Below, in pieces: positions 9,378 to 18,960 of a stretch of DNA of 23,874 nt (within the stretch, counting starts at the first letter, position 1; every line of letters starts with the position of its first letter). The position numbers and the translations under genes were made by a program. Source of the DNA: Ophioceras dolichostomum (taxonomy: Eukaryota; Ascomycota; Sordariomycetes; Magnaporthales; Ophioceraceae); the NCBI GenBank assembly GCA_003049485.1, contig PYST01000476.1, positions 409-24,282 on the forward strand, in the 5' to 3' direction. The notes below the pieces were generated by a model, which was given only the letters and a program-made list of their open reading frames with translations, made no database searches and was not told the origin of the DNA.

Positions 9378-12300
9378 ATGTCCGAACGTTCGTGCCCAGT
9401 TTCTGGGTCTGTTGGTGGTGGAAGATGTCCGGCTTCACGAATGGCCGGAGTTGGAGGTGTGAGCAGAGAGAGAGGCCCTCGAGGCTGCTCATTCTCTGGC
9501 TACTGCCAGCCGGGAGACATACATGCGGCCTTCGATGTAAGTCCGACAAGGTCTCACGTCTCCCCATCCACAGGGTAGATGCTAACTGATATCCAGATCC
9601 CAAGGGGTGTTGATGCCGAGGAGTGGCTCCGACTAAGGTAGGCTTAACTCAGTTCAACAAAAGATACCCACCCACGAGGCATGTGACCTTACACAGAAGA
9701 TGCTTGTTATAGGGAGCGGAAGACGATCAACGAAATCATATACTCGAACATCCCCAGCGTACCAGAGCTCAACAATACGAAGAACATCGACTCACTGACA
9801 GCCAGTGACCACGACTTGCTGGCTGCCGCACTTGGAGCCCCGGCTCGTCAGGTGATCCTTCGAGCTGAGGAGGTCGGACCGAGGAGTGGATGGAGGGATG
9901 GCTATCTCACTGCCGAATATGGATTCGTGCCAGCCGACGCGGACGAGTCACCGGCTGCTCTAGCCGCCTCACCTGGGCGAATCTGGTCCGATTTGGCTGA
10001 GAGAATGCCCGGGTGTGTCGCCCGTGGCCGCGTCCGAGAATCTGTGGCCGCGTTGCCGTTGGTCGAAGCCACCGAAGATGTGATCCCCGATATGGCTCTG
10101 TGGGCTGCCTGCACAGCACTAGGCATGATCTGCTCCATCTACCGGTACGAGGAGAACCATGACGGAAACGAAGGTGTCAATACGTCGGCACCGTCGTCGA
10201 AGCCCAAGGTCGAGATGAGCGACGACGTCATCGAGGAGCTCAAGGGTATTCCCAAGTCCGTCGGTCTTCCCTACTTCCAAGTCTCGAAGCGCCTCGGACG
10301 GGCGATCCCTCATCTCAGCTTCGTGGACCAGTCGTCGTATAACACGAAGGTCCGGGATCCGAAATCCATCTACCCCTACGTCGGCCGCTTTGACAACATC
10401 GACCTGAGATGGCCCATGTTCGGAGAGAGGACGGAGATTGCCTTCCTCAAGGGGTGTGCTGATACCTCAGGTAAGCGAGAAGAGTTCAGCTAATTACAGA
10501 ATATCATCAGCCCCAATCCACTTCCTATCAAGCCATCTTACTAATAGAAACATGACGGGACATCTAGCCTCCTTCCAACATGGCCCTGATGCTATTGCCA
10601 GCTGTCAGGAGCACGTGATGAATCGCAACGTGGAAGGTCTCCTCCGCGAACTCATCCGGCTCAAGGAGATCCTGGAACGGATGCCTAATGCCTTCCATTC
10701 GATCTCGCCGAACCCGAGCTCAGGCGACAACTTCGTCTCCGCCGAGGAGTGGGTGCGATGGGGCCAGTTTTCGAAGCCCCTTTCTAAGCGCTGTGCGGCC
10801 GCGTCCGGCCTGCAATTCCCTCCCTACCTCCTCATGGACGCGTTCCTCGGGCGTCGGAAGTATAAGTCGTTTTTGGGAGCCGAGGGCATCCACCTGAGGG
10901 CCTGGCAACCGGCTAACCTCCGTGCATTTATCGCGGCAGTGGAATACCACTACAACATCCCCGACTTTGTCGAGAAGTCTGGTGATGCCCGGCTTATGGG
11001 TGTACTCGACGGGATTGTCGAGGCCTACTGTGGAGAGCGCGGGTTCATGGGTGTCCACCGGTATAAAGTGTTCGGCATCCTCGAGGTGGCGGCGAAAACC
11101 GGGAGGACCGAGACTAATGGTGCTTCTGGTGCCTCGGACGGCTCGAAACCTTGGGAAGAGACGCACCGCCAGTTTTCCGAGTCGATGAAGGAGCGACTGG
11201 AGCCGCATAGAGGAGAGATCGCTGTCGAACCCCATCAGATGCGAGGCACGTTCGAGGAGGCGAGATACAAAGCCCGCGTGCTCAGCCGTTCATACATCGA
11301 CAATGACCCCAACAGATCTATTGCCGGCATCACTCTCGACATCCAGAACACCGGCATTACTTTCCAGCCCGGTGACCGCCTGGCCGTAATGCCACTCAAC
11401 TGCTGGGAAGAGTGCGCTAAAGTCGCTGCTGCTTTGGGCTTGGATGGCCTACTTGACACCCCCGTCAAGCTCGACGGCCAGTGGGCACGCTTCTCCCGCC
11501 ACCTCGACTCCCTCTCCAGGACCTCGGGCTCGACGTCACCGCTCACCGTCAAGGACGTCCTCCGACGTGGCCACCTTGCTCCGCTTACTCAGGAGCTCGT
11601 GCTGAAGATCCATTCGATGCTGCGCGCTTCGTCCAACACCGTCCTGCAGGTGCTGGCCACGGACGAGTGGCCTGTTCGTGGCTCACTCGGTGACTTGCTG
11701 CAATCCGCTGTATTGGAGACGCCCCCTCACGTGTGGGATCAGGCGTTTGATCTGCGTGGCGACTTTGCCTGGCTCGCCGACCTGATCCCTGTCGAGGTGC
11801 CCCGAACGTATTCCATCTCGAGCTTCCCCGACGAGCTCCTCCCCAGCACAGTCGACCTCACCGTTTCCCGGTCCGAGTACCAGCTCTGCCCGACCTTTGC
11901 GGGCCGGGAACACATCAGCCGCGCAGGAGTGAGCAGTGGCTTCCTCAATCCCATGGTCAACACCCACGACGAGATGATGCCCATCGACGAGGACGTGCTG
12001 GTTGGCGTGTCTCGGCCGGTGGCCTTCCAACTGCCCATCGACGGTGCGGCGCCCTGTGCCTACTTTGCTGGAGGCAGTGGTATCGCCCCGTTCCGGAGCT
12101 TCTGGCAGAAACGCGCGGGCGGTGCAGTTGGCCGCAACATCCTGTACTTGGGTGTTCAATCGCGGGAGAAGTTCTGCTACGAGCATGAGCTCCGAGAGCT
12201 TGTCGGCAGTGGACAGATGGAAGTCCACGTCGCTTTCTCGCGTGACTCCCGCGGCTTGGTGTACGACCCATACAGCCGGGACCTCATCGAGCGCAAGATC

Positions 12301-14836
12301 ACTCCGCGCTACATCGACAGCCTCATCGTCGAGGAGGGTGCCACCGTTTGTGATATGGTGATGAGCAAGAAGCAGGGTGGCCTTGGTGGCTATCTCTACG
12401 TGGTAAGTAGCCAATGCTTCTCATAGTCTGACAGCCCCGGCGCAAAAGAGTCCTGGCCTTAACATTCTGCTGACTTGATTCACCCAGTGCGGATCTGTTT
12501 CCGTCTTCGAGTCCGTCATGAACGGCATCAAGAAGGCTATCTACAACCACCGGACGGCCACGATGGAGTCGGCTGACAACATTGTCAACACGGCCTTCGC
12601 CGAGCGCCGCTTTATGTTGGATGTTTTCATGACCCCCAAGCCACTCCCCTGCAACCTCCCTACGATTCCCCTTTCACAACTCTCGCTCAACACTGGTCAC
12701 CGTGTCGGCCAGAGGATGTGGATCGGAGTCCACGGCAAAGTCTACGATATCACCGATTTCTGTCCCATGCACCCTGGTGGCACGCTCATTATCAAGTCGA
12801 ATGCCGGTGTTGATTGCTCCAAGAGCTTTGACAACCTGGCCCACACCAACAACCCTGAGGTCAGTAGCTTGCTCACCAAGTACTTCGTTGGCCACCTGAC
12901 GCCTAAGCCGGACTTCCACGCCATGAACGGCGCCCACGGCAACGGATCTGAAGAGCTGTCCGGGCTCTACGACCTCTGGGCCGACTACCTCCGCACCAGC
13001 GTCGAGACGCTCGTGGCGCAGAGCTTCGAGATGAACCTGATCGTAGGCGAGAAGATGGATTCGCCCATCGACCCTGGCATGGTGTGGTTCCAGGGCAACC
13101 TGTTCTCCATGAAGGGCGTGCGCATGTTCTACAAGTTGCAATCGCGACTGCTCCAGAACGGTTTCTCGGCGCTCTTCGGTCCCAAGTTCCAGGAGCTGGT
13201 GCTGAAGCTTTCGTTCACACTAGCGAATGCGTCCTCATCTGGCCAATCTGCCCGCCTCCCCGATGTCCTGGGCGTCATCGCTCGGGCCAAAACCTCGGAA
13301 GAGGCCGTGGCCACGTCAAAGGAGATTTCGGCCATCGGTCGCTTCATTGGCGATAGCGAGGGGGCGCGCTTCCACGAACAGGGCATTATCAACTACGCCA
13401 CGCAAGCCATCCAGCTGGACGTCGGCCTCCTAGAGGACATCCGCCAAGAGGCGTGTCACGGCATGGACGCCTTCGACGCGCTCGCCAGCCTGGGTGACGA
13501 CCAGAGCGGCAACGAGTCGCAGACCCTCACGGCGCTCGCCACCTTCCTGATGCAAGTCCTGGAGCGCATGGCCAAGCGGCTCGAGATCTTCTACAGCAAG
13601 CTCGCCCAGCTGTCGGTGTACAACCCGGAGATCGAGAAGAACCCGGCCCGCACGCGCTGGAACCTCGTCCGCCAGCGCATCCGCGACGGCTCGTTCTTCC
13701 TCCTGACCCAGAACATGAGCATGTCGTCTTCTGCGCCGTCCTTCCAAGCCCGCGGCCCAACCGTGGACTTCGACCAGATCATGTCGCACGTACGCACCAC
13801 ACTGGCAGTGAACCCGGCCCCGATGCACCAGCAGCAGCATCAACAAAACACGGCTGCAAGCCCAACCCTCAACTCGATGCACAGGGCCCGCACCGAGGCG
13901 CCCCGCAACGGGTCCTCGGCCATGGAGAGCCACGAGAACGGCAACGCGCTCAACCGCATGACCACCTTCATCGACCGCAACATGCGGGCCATCCGCCGCC
14001 TGTCGCGCGTCCCCACGGCAGCCCAGCTCAACATGGTCATGAACGCGTCTCCGCCGCCTCCTATGCCGATGCAAATGCCTGGAATGCAAATGCCCGGCGC
14101 CGCGGCGGCCGCCCCTGGCAGCAACAACAACCAGATGATCCCGCTGATCCTCCAGCAGCAGCAGCAGCAACAGCAACAGATGCTGCTGCAACAGCAGCAA
14201 GCGTCCCAGTTCCAGGGCGCCGTCATACCCCTCGCTACCCCGCCGTCCAGCCGCAGCTCGAGCCGCTCGGTCGTCGACCGCACGCGCATGTCTCCCGAGA
14301 TGACCTTCTCAAACCTGGCTGAGCGCCGCATGGTGCCCGGCCCGGGCCAAGGCATGGGAATGGGCATGGGTGGCATGGGAATGAATGGCATGGGCATGGG
14401 CATGGGCGGGATGGGCATGGGCGGTACGGGCATGGGTATGGGCATGAGTATGGGCATGGGTATGGGCGGCATGGGCCCAGGAGGCATGGGCCTCGGCATC
14501 AACATGCCGCCCACGCCTCCCCTCACCGGCGCGTCGGCGATGGCGTCCATGATGGGCCGCATGAACGTGCGCGGCCGCGCCCCCAGCCCGCCCGGGTCCG
14601 CGGGCATGCACTCCTCCCAGCAGCAGCATCCCGGCTACGCTGCGTCTCACGGCCGCCAGCCGTCCGTGAGCGGCATGTCTGCCAGCGGCAACGGCAACGG
14701 CAACGGCACGTCGCGCACAGGACGGGCCAGGACGTCGACCAGCACGAGCAACGGGTCGCTGAGAGCTTTCAAGCTGCGGGAGATGATCGGGCAGGAGCAG
14801 GGGATGCGGAACCAGACTGTGCAGCCTACGTTTTGA
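9378..14836 (+). CDS. Fusion protein: IDO-family heme domain + FAD/NAD(P)H reductase + cytochrome b5 + unknown C-terminal region
   Basis: Exons are 9378-9536, 9597-9637, 9713-10470, 10511-12402 and 12488-14836. All phases agree and give 1,732 residues. Residues 1-53 are Cys-rich with two Cys-Pro motifs (C6, C17). Residues about 85-540 match indoleamine 2,3-dioxygenase, including VGLPYFQVSKRLGRAIPHLS, a conserved SGDARL segment, and the proximal heme ligand His502 (GVHRYKVF). Residues about 566-815 are a P450-reductase-type FAD domain with R751-TYS and GVSS (792). About 832-965 is the NAD(P)H domain with GGSGIAPFR (840) and a terminal CG (951-952). Residues about 1010-1087 are cytochrome b5 (HPGG His1045, second ligand His1069). 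Helices of unknown family follow to about 1365, then a disordered Gln- and Gly-Met-rich tail. No flavodoxin FMN domain is present. Likely role: an oxygen-using heme enzyme with built-in electron supply. Introns are 60, 75, 40 and 85 nt. Substrate and partners are unknown, and I know of no characterised member with this order. Confidence 0.85.
14152..14200 (+). repeat. CAG/CAA repeat coding for polyglutamine
   Basis: A run of CAG and CAA codons encodes about nine Gln, then MLL, then four Gln (residues about 1505-1521 of the fusion protein). It lies in the disordered tail. The mix of CAG and CAA suggests a somewhat stabilised repeat, but length variation between strains is likely. Confidence 0.85.
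14351..14490 (+). repeat. Hexanucleotide GGCATG repeat coding for a Gly-Met-rich tract
   Basis: Imperfect tandem copies of ggcatg/gggcat/gggtat encode alternating Gly and Met over about 47 residues (1572-1618 of the fusion protein). The dense methionine content is unusual. Such tracts are flexible and easily oxidised, and they resemble metal-binding Met motifs. Any function is inference. Confidence 0.85.
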
Positions 14837-15663
14837 AGAAGCTGGGAGTAGAGAGTAGAGTGGAGTGTTGACGATCATTTTGCCTCGCATTTTCCTTGAG
14901 TTTTTTTTTTTATTTCCTTGTCTTTTTCTCTTCTACTGTCATTTTCGTATCTCGTTTTTGCTTTTTTTCTGGCACTTGCATCATTGCCCAAGCATATCAT
15001 CGGAAAACCAAAATTTCCTCCTAGTTGAGGATGACGATCTAAAACAGCAGCATCATCATCGGTCATCAAAATAGCATATCAACCCATCACTCAATGATTG
15101 TAGGTAGTAGGTGTGGGGACCTGGGGCGGTTACGTAGGTAGTCTAGCATCTTCTCTTCTTCTCTACTTATTTTAGACATTATTATCACAATCTTCAACAA
15201 AACATGCCCTGCCATGTTGGCAGTGAACGGCATCATATAGCCATCTTCCAGTTGAAAATCGACACCTGTGTCTGTACATCATTACAGGCTCGTAGTCTTC
15301 GGGACACCTAGGAAGCGTAGACATACCGTTATGAGGCATATCTACGCTTATTTTACAAGCTCGATGTATGAGGCATTACTAATTGAAGCTAAGTTGGTGT
15401 CAAGTCCTGTTCCGCTTGCATCCTCGAAGTAGTCTGCGTACCACGTTCACTGAAATATTCGTGGAGCTCGAAAAAAGAAAAAAAGAAAGCAAGAAAGAAC
15501 CTCGAGTATATATACTGCGGATAATTTCCAGGTTTTCGAAACCAGTAGGGAAGCCGCCTGCGAGGGTGATACGGAGCCAGAAGCCCAGGGTCAAGAGCAG
15601 CGTCTTGCCTAACGCTGGCAGGGCTTCAAGTAGTCTGGCCCCATCGACGAGGATCTGCGTCTG

Positions 15664-15732
15664 GTATGTTGTTTTCCCTTTTCAACACTACCCTTTATGT
15701 CTGTCTCTCTAGCTAACCTTCTTTTGGCATAG
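15664..15732 (+). other. Candidate intron of an unannotated plus-strand transcript
   Basis: A gtatgt donor, a gctaac branch site 15 nt before the end and a pyrimidine stretch leading to a catag acceptor make a 69-nt block that fits fungal intron rules. If spliced, a frame from the left joins one that ends at a TGA near 15903. The predicted peptide is Arg-rich and unrecognised, so this may be a non-coding RNA or chance. Confidence 0.25.
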
Positions 15733-17371
15733 GAGCTCAAGGAGGCGACCGTGGGTATGGCTGATGGGGAGGGATCTCGCCGGGAGTCCCCTCGTCGGGA
15801 GCTTCCCCGTGCGGGTGGATCGGGTTATCGGGATGATTCTCCTTCTGGTATTGTTTAGAGAGGTTGGGGCCCGATTTAGGCGCAGTGGTATCAGCCTCGT
15901 CTGACCGCTGAGACTGCCAGCTCGATGCTGCGCTTCTCTCATCAGAGACCTTAGTACGCCGAGTCTAGCATAACGTAGCAATCGTAGAGTGAGAATGTGC
16001 CGAGAAGAGGGGAAGTACGGATAAGCTGGTTGTGGTCGGGTGGCGGTGCCGGGCCTTGATAGTTGAGAGGCTCAAAGCAATTGACGGTGTCACGGTATTG
16101 AAGGTGCTATGGAAACGAGGCTCCAGAAACGAGTCAACTTGGTGAAATCTAAGCTTAGGAAAAGAAAGAGAAAACGAGAAGCAATTCCCAGTCGGGGAAA
16201 TAGACCTTTTGCGTTGTGGTGGGGCCAGGCGGTCAGCCTTATCGTTGGGCAGAATCCTTATCTGCCACTGACCCGCAACGCCACAGTCAGCCACGCCACG
16301 CCACAACAGACGGGAAGAGAGTTGGGCATACCGAGATTCGTCAAGGCCTGAGGCCATAAGGCAGCCGGATGAGTCAGGCGGAACAAATAACTTCCGGACC
16401 CTAGCTCAGGGGGCGCAGTCTAAAAGGGGTGCATGTGAATGAAATGTCACGGTTCGAGCCATCCACATCGTCTAGTTAGCTTCAGAAAAGTCGATGTTGT
16501 TTCCACTGTTCCTAACAGTTCCTCTGTCACAAGCCAGACGTCCATTGGCACCGCCACAACTGAAGGGCCAGCACAAGCCATACACAAACAGCGGTCGCGT
16601 ATTCAATCCAGTCACTCAATCAATCCAGTCACGACTTCAACCCAACAATAACTCGTCGACCCGACAGGCCTTTTTTGAGGGTTGTCGTACAGTTTGCACT
16701 TAAAGTTAACACTGTACAAATCATTCTGGCCGACTTGTCCAGGAACGAATCACGTGATCAGAGTCTCAGTGGAGATCGACACGAAGCTGCCGAACCTCAG
16801 TAGTCAGCTATTTCCCCATTGAGCGCAGGGCCTGAGTTGTCAAGGGTCGAACAAGGAGAAGAGGAAGAGACGTTGTTGTGTCAAACTGATGCATGCACTT
16901 GATCAACACAGGTTGTTCTCTTGGTCTCTGTCTGTTCTGTTCTGTTCTGGCCCTCTCGGGGCCTCTGTCCCTTTTTTTCGTGGCTCTTTTCTGGCCCCTT
17001 TCCTAGCCTCTGAGCTAGTCTCCTTAGTCTCCTGTGATTTCCGATCGTTGTTGGCCTCAGTGCCTGAGGCCTCTGTGGGTGCCTGAAGCTTCCATGGTCC
17101 CGAGCTTACAAATCTCCGCCCTCTGAGGCATCTCCTCCGGACCTCTTGCGCCCTGGCCTGACACGCCGTGCGACATGTTGTGCCTTGAAGAGGCCTAAAC
17201 CAGAATAGAGATCGGCGAGTGAACTAAGTTGTGAGTCGTGGGCACGTGACATAACCCCATCACTTGATATGACCCCACATCCTGCGATCTGTGCATCTTA
17301 CGATCTGTGCCCGTGATATGAGTTCTGGCCGCTTTTGTTGCAGAGGGTAGGGAGCCGTCACCTCCGTAGGG

Positions 17372-17390
17372 CACGGGCCTTAGGCCCGTG
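17372..17390. repeat. Perfect 8-bp inverted repeat with a TTA loop
   Basis: The arms cacgggcc and ggcccgtg flank TTA. This strong, GC-rich hairpin could form in DNA or RNA. No T-run follows, and no neighbouring gene needs it. Confidence 0.5.
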
Positions 17391-17528
17391 GCCGTAGATA
17401 AATATCGGTCAGAACACCTCTCTGTCCGCCCCTGCAATTGAAAAAAGCAACCTCCCGTACCAATTTCTTAGCGTATTGCTTGCTTCCCCTGCCAGCCGCG
17501 ACAGCTTTAACCTGAGCAGCGCTGAGCA

Positions 17529-17558
17529 CAGGGTGAAAACAGGGTGATTACAGGGTGA
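17529..17558 (+). repeat. Three copies of CAGGGTGA at 11-bp spacing
   Basis: The octamer cagggtga starts at 17529, 17540 and 17551, about one helical turn apart, with different spacer bases. It lies just upstream of the LTR-like sequence. It may be a small minisatellite or clustered protein sites. Confidence 0.6.
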
Positions 17559-17582
17559 TCGGCCTATTCAGTACTCGGTTAA

Positions 17583-17648
17583 GCTTGCCAGTACCACGCG
17601 CCTTGCCTCCAGGCTTCAGTAACTGGCAAGCCAACCTCCAGGCTTCAG
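17583..17648. repeat. Nested inverted and direct repeats
   Basis: The arms gcttgccagt (17583-17592) and actggcaagc (17622-17631) form a perfect 10-bp inverted repeat around 29 bp. A 14-bp direct repeat, cctccaggcttcag, occurs at 17606-17619 and again at 17635-17648, 29 bp apart. The pattern suggests local duplication or transposon debris. Confidence 0.6.
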
Positions 17649-17766
17649 GTAACGTCCATTTTAGTGCCTAGATTGCCAAATGGAACAATTCACCGCCCTA
17701 CTCTGTCTACCTGACTTCTTGTGGTTAGGCTGCTTCAAATTTTGCTCGTTTTCCCCTTTGCCTTAG

Positions 17767-17974
17767 TGTGACGGCCCGGTGCACGGTCCAAATGATGCAC
17801 AGACCAGCTGGCGGCCCGTCAGGGCGGGCCGACCCGATTGGGAATAGCTAGGTTGCAAACTCAGATAAGGCCGATAAGGCGATAAAGCCGATAAGGCCGC
17901 CTGACGGAACCTAGTTAGCTAGGATCATCGTCAATATCACCACCTTTTCCCCTTTTCCCTACGTCTCCGTAACA
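17767..17974 (+). mobile_element. LTR-like sequence, probably from a retrotransposon
   Basis: This 208-bp block begins TGTGACGG and ends CCGTAACA, which are imperfect inverted ends (7 of 8) of the TG...CA type typical of LTRs. It carries clustered GATAAGGC units (17866-17900). A gag-like frame starts about 275 bp downstream, as expected for a 5' LTR and leader. I found no matching 3' LTR in the window, so target-site duplications cannot be tested. The length fits short fungal Ty3-type LTRs, but the family cannot be named from sequence alone. Confidence 0.5.
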
Positions 17975-18248
17975 AATAGTAGCAACTCTTCTGCACGCTG
18001 CAGCGACTTGTTAATCGCTTCAGATCACTAGTTGATAGCTAGATAGGTTAGTCAAAAGATCATTCAAACTAGTTTCCCTTACCCGCCTCGCGCCGCTGGG
18101 ACCCTGCACAAGGTCAAACCAACTGCGCGATCCCCAACACGAAAAAAAGGGACCCTGATTAAGGTGAGCCCTTGACGTGTTCCCAGCTCGTTTCTAAGTG
18201 TTAGACTACATGCGACGAGTAGCCCGCTAGACCAAGAACGACCCCGTC

Positions 18249-18960
18249 ATGGCTAAAACGCCTGAAACCCGTCAGGCGCAAGCCGATCGACCACCCTCGC
18301 GCGCTCAAGCGCCGCCTCCTGAACCCTCAGCGTCTGCCGCCTCAGACCCTGAGATCTCTACCTCCCGTCAAGATTGTCGCGCCGGCAAGCAGCCCGAGCT
18401 ATCGCACCGTGACGACTCCTGCACCATGTCTGCTGACCGCAGCGGACCCCCGCACTCGCAGTCACGTTCCCGCCGCCCGAGACCGATTGACAGTTACCAA
18501 CCCTCAGTCCCGTGATCGTGATGGCAGTGACCGCCGTAGTCAGCTCCGCATTGAGGACTTTGACGATTCACTGTTTTCAGCCCGACCGTCACTGCCCACC
18601 GAAGACCGGCCAACCCACGATTTCCGAGAGTCACTTGACCCCGGTCAAGCCGATGACTCAGAACCGTTGCCCTGCGGCGCGAACCTCTCCAACGACGCGA
18701 TCATCGACATGATGAACACCTTTCAGAAGAGTTTCGAGGAACTGTAAGCCTACCGTTAGGAGAACCGAGAGCACCAAGAGCGCATGGAACGCTATCAAGA
18801 GGAGAATCGCCGCAGCGCTCTCCGCCTTGATCAGCAACTGGATCAGATCGAGGCCATACGCTCTCAGTGCAATTCACCAATGGCTTCGTCTTCCGTAGTA
18901 CCAGTTACTCCAGTGCTCTTCGCCGAGACCTGATTGATGTTAACTTCCTTTAAAACTTTG
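18249..18960 (+). pseudogene. Decayed gag-like ORF of the retroelement
   Basis: The frame opens at ATG 18249 with a Pro/Ser/Arg-rich N terminus and stops at about 18515. A second frame overlapping it continues with acidic, Ser-rich sequence to a TAA at 18745-18747. A TAG follows four codons later, and the frame then carries a strongly charged coiled-coil-like stretch (QERMERYQEENRRSALRLDQ) to a TGA near 18932. This layout, with one frameshift and two in-frame stops inside a coiled coil downstream of an LTR-like block, fits a dead Gag. Both stops could be C-to-T changes from Gln codons. No protease or reverse transcriptase follows in recognisable form. Confidence 0.4.

Larger units (their letters stand above)
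14837..17766. other. Intergenic region with no firmly supported gene
   Basis: The first part is the 3' flank of the fusion gene, with T-rich stretches at 14899-14975. A 12-bp inverted repeat with one mismatch (15313-15324 with 15338-15349) and a twice-repeated tatgaggcat follow. At 15664-15732 there is a well-formed plus-strand intron signal (gtatgt, gctaac, catag), but the flanking frames are not recognisable. A minus-strand frame at 15737-15964 has protein-like composition but no start. From 17100 onward short direct and inverted repeats increase. No tRNA or rRNA gene was seen. Confidence 0.45.

Noticed and set aside
13430..14607. Minus-strand open frames of about 250 codons opposite the fusion gene
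   Set aside because: They result from GC-rich codon bias and the Gln and Gly-Met repeats on the other strand; composition is His/Arg- or Met/Pro-biased without motifs.
721..14836. A tryptophan/kynurenine gene cluster made of the aminotransferase and the IDO fusion
   Set aside because: The aminotransferase is a standard mitochondrial aspartate type with housekeeping features, lies about 7 kb away with another gene between, and no other pathway gene is present.
16402..16460. tRNA-like A box (tagctcaggggg) and B box (ggttcgagcc) 38 bp apart
   Set aside because: Neither the acceptor, D nor T stems pair, so it is not a tRNA gene. It might be a remnant of a tRNA-derived element, but I see no body or tail.
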